A DNA stretch of 64,000 bases. Source: Zygnema cylindricum (Eukaryota > Streptophyta > Zygnematophyceae > Zygnematales > Zygnemataceae). Below the pieces are notes generated by a model, which saw nothing but the letters and a program-made list of their open reading frames with translations, did not search any database and was not told the DNA's origin. This document shows positions 52,058-62,260 of the stretch, piece after piece. A program made the translations under genes and the position numbers. The stretch covers positions 1-64,000 of the forward strand of contig JBBHKE010001766.1 of NCBI GenBank assembly GCA_037447655.1, given 5' to 3'. Positions within the stretch are counted from its first letter, which is position 1. Each line of letters starts with the position of its first letter.

Positions 52058-55000
52058 CTATTCACTTAATCCCACTGCGTCCTTACAGTACTTTAACCTA
52101 GGAGTAGGAAGAGCTTTAGTGATCATATCAACAACCATTTTTGCATCTGGCAAATAACATAATTTAATCACTCTAGATAACACTTTTTCCCTTACAAAGT
52201 GTAATCTTACATCCATGTGCTTGCTTTTGAAGCGGTGACTTGGGTTAAAAGCAATTGGAATGGCAGCCTAATTATCACACCAGATCACTTGTGGACTAAC
52301 CTGCATGTATCCCAATTCTTGCAACATGGATTTCACCCATATGAGTTCTTTGAGGGGCGAGGTCGCTGGCATATATTCAGTCTCTTTTGTCGATTGTGCC
52401 GTGACCTTTTGAAGTTTGTTGCTCCAACAACAAGTCGCGTTCCCAATTTGCAGAACGAATCCCGTGGTTGATTTTCGACTTGGCATATCGCCATTGCTTG
52501 CATCACTCCGTGTTTGCCGCTTCACTTCTCCCTCGCCTACTGTGAGTTTGAGGTCTTTGGTTCCTGCCAAGTATCTTAAAACTCTTCTTTCTGCATCACG
52601 ATCTGATTTCCTCGGATTCTCTAGACTTCTGCTCAGTACCCCAACTACTGCAGCAATATCCGGACGGGTACAGTTCATGAAATAAATTAAACTTCCCTCA
52701 ATCTATCTCTAATGTATCATTGTCATAAATTAAACTTCCCACTATCTATCTTTAAGGTATCATTGTCATAGGATCATTCTCCTTTGACTCAAAAATTTCA
52801 CTGACAATAACACCCGGTTCTGTTTCTTCCCCCTCTAACTTATGTCGAAACTCCATTGGTGTTACACATCGTTTTGCCCCCAGCATTCCATATTCACCTA
52901 ACATGTTTCCAATAGCCTCCTTTTGAGTCAATATTATTAATCTGTTTTACTTGTCCCTCTGTACCTGAATACCCAAAATATATTTTGCCTCACCGAGGTC
53001 TTTCATCTGGAACTGTGATTTTAAAGCATTTTTAATTTTGTTAATTTTAGCCATTGATTTGCTAACTAAAAGTAAATCATCTACGTATAGCGCTATATGT
53101 ACTATTCCATCCATACCCTTTAAAACATAGTTAAAGTGATCAGAGCTTATCCTTTTAAAACCTAGACTAGTTAAGAATTACTCAAGTTTTAGATTCCATT
53201 GCCTCGGGGCCTGTTTTAGGCCGTACAATGATTTTAGCAGTTTACATACTAAGTGTTCTTTTCCTGGTTCAGCATACATTTCAGGCTGCTGCATGTAAAT
53301 CCTCTCCTCTAGTTCTCTATGCAAAAAGGCCGTCTTTACATCTATCAGATGTATTTCCATATCTTCTATAGCTGCTAAAGATAGCAAAATCCTAACTGTC
53401 AGAAATCTTTCAATACGAGAAATTTTTTCTTCAAAGTCAATTCCTTCATTTTGATTATAGCCCAGGCTGCTGCACGTAAATTGTCTCCTCTAGTTCTCCA
53501 TGCAAAAAGGCTGTCTTTACATCCATCTAATGTATTTCCATATCTTCTATACCTGCTAAAGATAGCAAAATCCTAACAGTTAGAAATCTTACAATACGAG
53601 AAATTTTTTATTCAAAGTCAATTCCTTCCTTTTGATTATTGCCCTTTGCCAGAAGTCTAGCATTGTATTGTTCAATGGTATTATCTGGATTTAACTTCAC
53701 CTTGAATACCCATTTGCTGCCGATTGCTTTTTGATCCGGAGTAAGGTCCACAAGCTCCCATGTCTGAGCCTCCATGATCGACTTCATTTTATCGTTTGCC
53801 GCCTCCATCCTGTAATTCCGCTCCGTTGATGAGAAGGCTTGCTCCCATTTTTGAGCCTCCATGATCGACTTCATTTCATTGTTTGCCGCCTCGATCTAGT
53901 GATTCCGCTCCGGTGATAAGAAGGCTTCCCTGATGGTCATAGGCTCCCTTGAGGCTGCCGAGTAGGCAAAGTGAGAACTTGCTTGCAGGCGGCTACTCGA
54001 TCTTCTTCCCCCCGGAAATTTTGAGGCTGAAATTGTCAGATTCCGTGCGTTGTGCTTGTTGCGCTAGTTGCGATCCGTAGGCATTGACTGTTGTTGTTGC
54101 ACTTTTAAACAAACATGTTGTGGACCTTGATTTTGTTCCGACTCCGGTGGTACCACTGGTGAATTTTGCATCTGTGGGACAATATTATGGATGCTATAAA
54201 AAATGACATATTCCTGTACTTTTTGCGGCTTCTGTTGCTCTTTCATTTTAAATAAGTCTATCGAGGCTAGTTCATCTTTCACAACGATGTTCCTTGCTAC
54301 AATGATTTTGTTCTCTCGAAAACAAAGACTGTATAACCTTTAGAGTGATCATCATATCCTAACAAATTGCCCAACAATCCTTTAGGTTCTATTTTCCATC
54401 TATCATTAGACCTATCCAAAATAAATCATTTACTTCCAAAGACTTTGAAGTGACTTACATCCGGTTTTCTACCCGTCTAGATCTCATAAGGAGTGGTTTC
54501 TACCGATCTGGAACCTCTCCTATTTTTGACATAAATTGCACAATTTAATGCTTCAGCCCAAAATTTCGGATCTACGTCCTTATATGAAAGCATGGACCTA
54601 GAGCTTTATGTGATATTTCTATTTAGTCTTTATGAGACCTCATTTTGTTTTGGAGAGTATAGGACACTCAATTTCTGACTTATGCCTTGATTGAGTAAGA
54701 AGTTTTCAAACTTTTTTGACGTATATTCCACGCCATTGTCTGATCAGAGCTCTAGAATTGGCAGACCATGTAGTTTCTCCGCCCAAACTTTGTAGTGTTG
54801 AAAATGAGTGATGAATTCACTCTTTTCTTTCATGAAGTAGACCTTAGTAAACCTCGAGAAATCATCTGTAAACGTAACCATATATTTCATTCACCCGGCA
54901 GATGGTACCTTTGCAGGACCGAACACATCAGAATGATTGAGTTGCAAAAGTTTAGTAGACCTATGTTTAGACTCTTGAAGAAACGATAATCTGTGTATTT

Positions 55001-55565
55001 TTGCAAGTGCACATCCATCACACGTTTTAGGTGACTGGTTTAACACAGTGACTCTTTCTATTTTACCAGCATTGACCATCTTTTTCATACTATCATAATT
55101 TACATGACCTAACCTTTTATGCCATAGCTCATCTGAGGATAATGCACCAGACTACAAAATATCGTTTTCTTTATTATCTGGCATATCCATTCGATACATT
55201 TTGCCGGCATCTCTTGTTCCTGCAACCGCAGTTTTCCCATTTTTGCTAACAATTTGCCTACCACATTTCAGATTGACCTCAAACTATTTACTTTCTACCA
55301 AAGAAGTTGAGAACAAAATTTTCTTAAAATCTGGGACTTAGAGAACATTATGAAGAGTTCTCTCAACTACCTTGCCCTCTACATAAACTAGCAAGGAGAC
55401 ATCACCTGCAGCCCGCGTTTGCACACTCATTCCACATACATAGTAGATATTTTTCTCAGGAGTTGATTTCAGATTTTTGAAAACTGCCTTGTTCCAGCAC
55501 ATGTGGGCCGACGCTCCGTGTCCATCATCTATCCATTGTCCTTAGCGGTCACTATCGCTGCCGCC
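52058..55565 (-). pseudogene. Copia pol, unit 2
   Basis: Same order as unit 1. Pre-integrase CDGCALAKIHR and LNHSDVFGPAK lie at about 55040-54900 (His-Ser-Asp kept). RT has IDVKTAFLHRELEERIY and SLYGLKQAPRQWNLKL at 53387-53178. RNase H at 52678-52268 is in one frame here (TGFVLQIGNATCCWSNKLQK), where unit 1 has a frameshift, then ends in a stop at CDN. It also has both internal tandem duplications and many stops. Confidence 0.9.
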
Positions 55566-55569
55566 ATAT

Positions 55570-56573
55570 CAAACAGATCATCATCCTCCTCGTTAGAGAG
55601 TTAAAGAGACTCGTCGTGATGAGACGAAGCCGTCGAGAATAGTGCATTTCCTCGTTGTGGTGATCTTGTGAAGCCTTGATGAAACTTTCTCTGCTGCCAT
55701 GAGGCCTATACAGACGTGTTTCATTAGCTTTCTTAAGCTTAGGAAAGAATTTGTATCCATGACATTTTTCATAAAAATAAAAACAAGCATTGAAAGATTG
55801 TTTATTTCCTCTTGGATTAAATTGTCTAAACTGATTCTGACTCTGATTAAACGTATTTCTTTGCTGATTAAACTAACTTTTTTTGTCAAATTCTGTGTTA
55901 AATGCCTCTACTTTTTTTTCACCATTAAGAATTTTAGAAACTGCTTCCTCTTCCAATATCAATTTAATAGCTACCTGGAGTGTCTAGCCAGCTTTATCTT
56001 TTTGTTTCAGCCTATCAAACGTCGCTCTTATAGTATTAGGAAGACCACTCATTAGCATAGCAGCCTGCTGAAACTGAGGTAAAAATCCGCCTGCACAAGC
56101 ATGAGAATCTATTAGTATTCGATATTTTTACAATATTCTGCCATTGTGCCACTCGTGTATTTGTAGTCCCAAATTCGTCCAGCCAAAAATAGTTATTCTT
56201 GAACATTAGCCTTTTCAAAATCATCTTTGAGAGATTTCCAGATATCGATCGCCTTTTTCATTTTTATCCATGACATAGCCAATTCTTTTGAAATACAGAA
56301 ATTCAAAATTGACCGAGCTTTCGAATTTTTCTTTGACCAAGACGGATCCGATTTCGCTAGTGAACCATCCCAAATAGCCAAAAGATTAACATTTTTGAAG
56401 TGTGTTTCCACCATATCCGCCCAATACGCGTATTTGTCTCTCAAAAAAATAGGAATTCTTGATGACATGCCCATAACTTGTTGTTCTAGAACTACTGGAG
56501 CAGGTGGAGCATCAGCAGTAGTAGTGGAAGTTGACATAATCCTATCAAATAGCTCTTTTCTACAGCTCACCAA
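55570..56573 (-). pseudogene. Copia gag, unit 2, broken
   Basis: Minus strand: MSTSTTTADAPPAPVVL start region, IPIFLRDKYAYWADMVETHF, LLAIWDGSLAKSD, stop at 56193. LLAIWDGSL keeps the Trp usual in Copia gag that is changed in unit 1 (LLDILDGSL). A decayed knuckle lies near 55790-55750. Confidence 0.87.
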
Positions 56574-56584
56574 ATCTGATACAA

Positions 56585-57367
56585 TGAACCAAAACTGCTT
56601 AAATCTATACCAAAGTATTGAATATCACAAAGACTGAAAACTCTCTAAGTTTCAGCTCAATTGATCTAACATACACCAAGATATGCAACTCATAAGTTTC
56701 CCAAAAACAATCTGTAGATTACACTGTCAAGAAGTCTAGATACATAAAATGTTCTACGTCCTAAGTCTTATACCCTTTACTCAGTTGTCCTACTACATAG
56801 TGTTGTAATGCCAATACAATTGTTCCTAAAAGATACGTCCAAAAGAACTAAATTGCCAATAAGGTCTAACTGCTTCTTATCACACTAAAACTAATCTATC
56901 ACTGTACAATCAATATTATTGAGAATCTTATACAGGTAATTTGTTCAAATACTTGTCGCCTGGCTTAATGACAATTTTTTTGGTACGTCCATCCGGCTGT
57001 TGAGTCACTTAATTATTCTCTTATGAATCTCGTCCGTTAACTTGATTCATATCAACCATAGCAACGTAGTCTGATTCGTGATCACATTCAAATACATTCA
57101 AATATCTGCAGATTCGTAGCAACTACGTTGTCCCATACCAAAAATTGCCGCAGCTGCGTTACTCTTATTAGGTAGTATGTTGCGTTCGTTCGTACAGACC
57201 ATATCAAAAATAACCGCAACTGTGCTTCTTCCATCTGTGTCGCAGCTGCGTTGTCGGTACCATTCAAAAACTTGCACTGTGATTCAAGTGACGACGCGTG
57301 TCCCTATAGATATTTTTTTCCGCCGTCCTATAAATTTGCCGAGACTTAAAGCTTTCCAAAAACAACA
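56585..57367 (-). repeat. 5' LTR of Copia unit 2 (783 bp)
   Basis: Same ends as 49147-49928 and nearly the same length. It is followed outward by the shared 350-bp flank (57368-57716). Confidence 0.82.
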
Positions 57368-57716
57368 CACACTACTATAAGATTTGTATTTCTTGCTTGC
57401 CGAAATTGCTCTAAGTGTGGATTGATTGATAGATTGACTGATTGAAGATATTTCTTGCCATTTTTTCATTTTATTTTGTATGCTAATGGAGTGCTTTTAA
57501 TCAAACATGAATCAAATATTGGTACTAGGAGGCATTGCCACCTGTACAATCCTTTATCGTAAGCCTACACACTTTCAAGTACAAGTTCACATAAAATGTG
57601 AACCAACTAGTGGATTTGAAGGGAACTGTTTGTACGAGTAGTTGAACACCACCAGGTAACTTTGGTTGGGGAAAATAGTCCATGTAGGATATCGCCCAAA
57701 ATTGGCAAAAACTCAC

Positions 57717-58607
57717 AAAAATGAGGCAGATGATGACAAATTGTGGCGATTAAGGCCGAAGTTCAATTGGGAGGATTTTGAAATTCTACGGCCAACACTG
57801 CTTGAACTATTTTAGATGACGGGCCATTGTTTAATGTATGTTAACATGTTGTGCTATACATGGTTTAATTTGGGAGCCACCACATAAGTTATAATCTGAT
57901 GTTGAAAATCTTCAAACATTTTAGACACTTACCAAATTTATATTTAAATCATCATTTACGTACCTCGTACGTGTATACCAAATACCATGTATTTGCCTAC
58001 CAAATCACTATAACGTGAAAATCCTTACTCTTTGCGTGAGAAAGCATGTAGCTTAACCGATGGCAAAAAACCACAAGATTATGTTTCCAAAAACGCAAAG
58101 GTATATCAATAAGAGTACAAAACATAATTGTACCTAAAGAGAGATGATGCCCATCAAATATTGAAGGTAAGAAACCAAGAGGTCTAAAAGCAAGCGAATA
58201 AAACAAATGCAACAAAAAAAAGTACACAAACTAGAGCGTAGAAACACTACTTTAGACAGTAAAGCCTTAAACTAGGCTGCACTAAAGGTCCAAACAACAA
58301 TATTTTTTGGATGCGCTGAGTGGTGGAGGGGTTAGTCTTGCAATCCTCGGCCATCAATCACCTCCGTGCATTGTCGAATAATGGTCGAATTTTAGGAACG
58401 TTGGTAGGAGTTCTCATAACAACAAAAAACCTAGTGGGAGTGGAGTGTAACATGGTTTCCGCAAGGATTTTTAGTTGGATTTTTCCATCTTATCCAAAGG
58501 TACATGGCATGTGCAACTTGTTGAGAATTCCGGTTGCAGTAAGTCATGACACATATCTGTTGAAAAGTGTGTCCTAGTTGCTTGTCCTAGCCGCCATTCT
58601 AAGTCTA
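57717..58607. other. Unique non-coding stretch
   Basis: No gene recognised. A GGATGCGCTGAGTGGTGGAG box-A-like stretch near 58310 might be a tRNA-derived remnant, but no matching B box was found. Confidence 0.4.
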
Positions 58608-58810
58608 TATACTTGTTGTAGTAGACTTAGGCAGCCATGGGTGCCTAAAGGCAACTGAGGAAAGAGACAGCAAAGACACTAGACATACCTCTAGCAAAAA
58701 AAAATGCAACTAGACAAAGATTTGATCCTAGTCCTAACAAAAAAAATGGAACTAGACAAGGATTTGATCCTAGTCCTATAGAATCGTCGATGGTCAAAGA
58801 AGCCGTCCCC
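58608..58810 (-). mobile_element. SINE-like repeat, family 2 copy 1, decayed
   Basis: Shares with 60228-60430 the order TACTTGT.GTAGT, GGCA.CCATG, AGACA.G.A.A, CTCT.GCAAAAA and GATTTGATCCTAGTC (plus-strand text). The B-box-like block (minus GGACTAGGATCAAATC) is duplicated in tandem, and the box-A end is missing. Confidence 0.5.
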
Positions 58811-59239
58811 CTTATGTGACAATTGATAGAAGAATCAATATACACATAAGGCGTGATAATTATTTAAACAATTCCATGGCGGTGAATTCATTTAACGAAA
58901 CAAACAAACGAAGTTGTATATATAAATTGATGAAATGTACATTCGTTACTCTAACCGTATAAATAAACAAGATTTGGACCATCCTCATTTCAGCCACCAA
59001 CCCAAAATGAACACGGAATGAACTTTTGGCAGCTATTATGGACAATGTCACGCAATGCCACTTTGTAAGATATCATTGGCCACCGAAGAAGACGCTGGGA
59101 TAAACCTGTTAAAAAGAGGTAATTAATAGTTCACTTTTATATTTTAGTTAGAATTTAAAGAGAGAGAGAGAGGATCAAAGGACGCTATGGCTACCAACTT
59201 ATTTAGAAGGTGGCAGAATGAAGTAGAGGATATATTACC

Positions 59240-59345
59240 AAAATAGTACCTTGTTTTGGATTTGAACTTGCGACCTTCACTTTCCAAAGTGGCGCACACC
59301 TTAAAAATTAAAGCCTTGAGGAAACGATACACTTCATATGTTTTA
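59240..59345 (-). mobile_element. Possible tRNA-like SINE fragment
   Basis: On the minus strand GGTCGCAAGTTCAAATCC fits a Pol III B box, preceded by TTAAGGTGTGCGCC where an A box would end. Single short copy, weak support. Confidence 0.3.
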
Positions 59346-60003
59346 CAAATACTTAAACATTAATGCAATGAATTCATTCAAAAGAAAGATATGAAGCGAC
59401 AGCGCCCACGCATGGAAATCGCGCGCACATCGAACCGTGTAAATGTAGTTGATCGAACGGACGACATCGTAGCTGCCAACCCGAAATGAACCTTTTGCGG
59501 CTTTCAAAGATAGTGTCACGCGATGGCACGTGGCGACACCTTATTATGGGAGGAGCAACCATGGCTCTCGATTTGACAGGTGTCACTTGCAAGGCATTGC
59601 CGTACAATGGCCTTACAAAAAGTACATCAATCTATGTACCTTTTATTAATGTATAGTCTTTCTATTGGTATAGGGCTTAGTAATACGTAGCTAAGAGTAG
59701 GCAGAATAGGACTTAGTAATTTTTGAGGCGTCTCTCTCTCGGTGACCTTCAATATAAATAGGTCGTCTTTGGCCAGCCATAACTTACTGCTCAAGGGAGC
59801 AAATTCAATGATTTTTTTTGCTTTACACTCAAGGGAATCTTGTTCTCACAAAGGTGAGGTTGGTCAGATTCATTGTCCGCCAGGGTGGCAGTTATTATCG
59901 AGGAAAGGAAAGTGGGTTGATGGTATCCTACTGGCTACTAATGAAGTGCACATTCTGTAGGGCAACAAAGCCCACATAATTTTAGATTATAGGCCCACCA
60001 CCT

Positions 60004-60192
60004 ATGGTGGCCATAAAGGATAGTTCAAGTGTTATCTATGTGGGAAAAATAGCAAGACGATATTGTCAACAAGAAATGGGAGTTCTAAAGAAAAATGTTT
60101 GTCACTATTGCAGAAAAACGAGACATTACATGGCTAATTGCACCAAATTGGAAGAATTTAGTAAAAAATACAGGGAGTTAAACAATTCTTGA
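60004..60192 (+). pseudogene. Isolated Copia gag zinc-knuckle remnant
   Basis: A 62-codon open stretch with a perfect CCHC knuckle CHYCRKTRHYMANC (about 60099-60140) followed by TKLEEF, the usual Copia gag C-terminal context. No protease or other pol region follows. Confidence 0.7.
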
Positions 60193-60227
60193 AAAAGATA
60201 TTTTTGATTTTATCTCTTTTGTGAGTC

Positions 60228-60430
60228 TATGGTCATTCTACAGTTCTCATACTTGTCGTAGTCACTAAAAACTACTAGCAGGCAACCATGCTGCCTGACG
60301 CAGGTGAGAAGACAGGCAGAGGGCATAGCTCTTGCAAAAACATAGGCTCTCACGACTAGGATTTGATCATGTGACCTCACGGATGATAGCCGTACGAAGT
60401 AGGCGTATGTCTTATCCAATAGGTCATAAT
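60228..60430 (-). mobile_element. SINE-like repeat, family 2 copy 2
   Basis: On the minus strand an A-type box TATTGGATAAGACATACGCC (about 60420-60401) and a B-type box GGTCACATGATCAAATCCTA (about 60375-60356) are spaced as in tRNA genes. They are followed by a tail shared with 58608-58810. Confidence 0.6.
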
Positions 60431-61317
60431 GAATTGTTGTATATATTGTATTTGATAAAGATATAAAGAATTACTCGACGACACATTTCATTTAGCAACT
60501 TACGAAATGAACATTAAAACGTACAGTACCGCACGAAATACTGTACTGCACGAAAATAACGAAATGACATTTAATTCCAATGGACGAAATTAAGTGACGT
60601 TCGCGATCGACGGCTCGCAAAGGAGTTGAAATTTCAACGGTCAAGACAAAATGACGACCGTAAAAAGTCAACGGTCAACACTGAATGACGGCTGTAGAAT
60701 TTCAACGTTCAATAAAGATTATTCGGCGCGCCGTCAAGATTGTACGGCTAACATTGATCGCTAAATTATGAACAGAATGCACGCGTGAATGTTAACATAC
60801 CCGAAAGACCTTTTTGGTAGCACTTCGACAAAGTGGAGGAAAACTATCACGTGGCACCATCCTATTGGATTCTAGAGAAGAAAGGGAAAAAACAACGACA
60901 ATTTATTTGCCACGTAGCAGAATGAGAGTGGTGCCGAATATTTATGTATATAAAGTACGGCGGCTACCGTACTTTGTATGTACATTATGTAGTGTATGGT
61001 AATTTGATTAGTCTAGAATGGGTATAAGAAGGTTTTTAGGACTTAGACATTTTTAGAAGCCCTCTCTCCCAGAGGCCATTTGATAAATTTGTTGTCTTTG
61101 AACAGCCATAATTTAATGCTCAGGTAAGCAAATTTTGTAATTTTTTTGCTTCGGACTTACGGGAGTCAATGCTACACAACAGTGTATTTGGTAAAAAAAA
61201 ATTGCGTGCCCAGGTGACATTTATTCATTGTCAAAGTCAAAAGTGAAAACATTATCATAGAGGCTTCATAAAAGCTAGACATTCAGTGGCCCAATAGAGG
61301 TCACAAAATTACAGGTT

Positions 61318-62260
61318 ATGGTCTTACCCTCTAGGGTGCCCATTTTTAATGAAAAACGGTTCATATATTGGGAAACCATGATGAGAGGTGCGTTTTTTGA
61401 ATTACTGCTTTTGGGCATTGTGAGTGGTCGTGTGCTTCGGCCAACTACAAAATTGGGAGTTCCAGAAGGGTTTGGAGGATCACAATTCACAAGGGGATAT
61501 GTGGAGACAGAGGTGGTAGAGGATGTTGGAGAAAGCATCTTGTCAAACATTAGAAAGGAGAAAAGGCAGGAGAAACTCCTGCCAATGGCTACTAGATTGG
61601 TTCCGGTAGCAGATTTTTACAAATCTGGGGCAAATGATACTAAACTCAGGGATTTCAACAACACCGTGGCGACTCATTTTATTCTCACGGGTCTCACTCA
61701 AGCAATTAAGACACCTCATCTTCATGTGGACAAAGTGGACTAGTTGTAGGAGGCTCTTGTCAACATTTACACGAGTGGTACAATTCAACGGCCAAAATTG
61801 ATTGATCAAAAGTTACAAACATATGTGTAAAAAAGAGAATAGATGTTATAATTTTGTAATGACTAGGTTGGGTTATTTATGGAGTTCAATACTACAAGGA
61901 AAAGAGAGACCGAGAAAGAGAAGGTGAATATTTTGATGATAAAACTTTCAGATGATTATGAAAATATTGTTAACAAGGGTCAAGACTTGCCAGATCAACA
62001 ATGGATCCTGAACTCCATTGTGGGGATTATTTTGGGTCTGGAAAGCACAATTGAGATTTGGAGAGGAGGAAAGAGTGGTCGAAAATTGGCTTTTGGAACT
62101 AACTAGGGGGATAAGGATTCCTATAAACCTTATAAAAACTTTGGTGGAGGAGGAAGAGGAAACAAATCAGACGAATCTGGATCGAGGCCTCCAAAGGGGC
62201 TTTGTCACTTTTGTAAGAAGCCAGAACGCTTCCTGGTGGAGTGTACTAACTTGACAAAGT
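61318..62260 (+). pseudogene. Copia gag, plus-strand element
   Basis: Starts near MVLPSRVPIFNEKRFIYWET, the Copia gag N-terminal pattern (P-x-F...Y-x-x-W). A stop at 61741 and frameshifts follow. The fragment GQDLPDQQWILNSIVG-like and a Gly/Asn-rich stretch lead to a zinc knuckle CHFCKKPERFLVEC (62203-62244), in which the His is Arg. This is a single-base difference (CGC for CAC). Confidence 0.83.

Larger units (their letters stand above)
51050..57367 (-). mobile_element. Ty1/Copia element, unit 2, decayed
   Basis: Minus strand, about 6.3 kb, the duplicate of the element in unit 1 with LTRs 56585-57367 (5') and 51050-51895 (3'). As in unit 1, the 3' LTR is followed by a leader and gag-start remnant (about 50890-51049). 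Confidence 0.92.
50278..57716. repeat. 7.4-kb tandem segmental duplication, unit 2
   Basis: Head-to-tail copy of 42880-50280 with scattered substitutions and small indels. After 57716 the sequence is unique (AAAAATGAGGCAGATG), which marks the right border. Confidence 0.9.
58860..61160 (+). repeat. Divergent LTR-like repeat, two or three copies
   Basis: Blocks at about 59345-59840 and 60440-61160 run in parallel: CACGTGGC, TAGGACTTAG, CCTCTCTC or TCTCTCTC, GCCAGCCATAACTTACTGCT versus ACAGCCATAATTTAATGCTC, then a T-rich TTTGCTT stretch. Each is followed by Copia gag-like sequence on the plus strand (60090 and 61318). A partial copy of the 5' portion (AACCCAAAATGAAC, GTCACGCAATGCCAC) is at 58990-59065. 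They are likely 5' LTRs or leaders of two related Copia insertions; exact ends are not resolved. Confidence 0.45.

Noticed and set aside
58310-58345. tRNA-like box A in GGATGCGCTGAGTGGTGGAG
   Set aside because: No B box at the right distance and no second copy.
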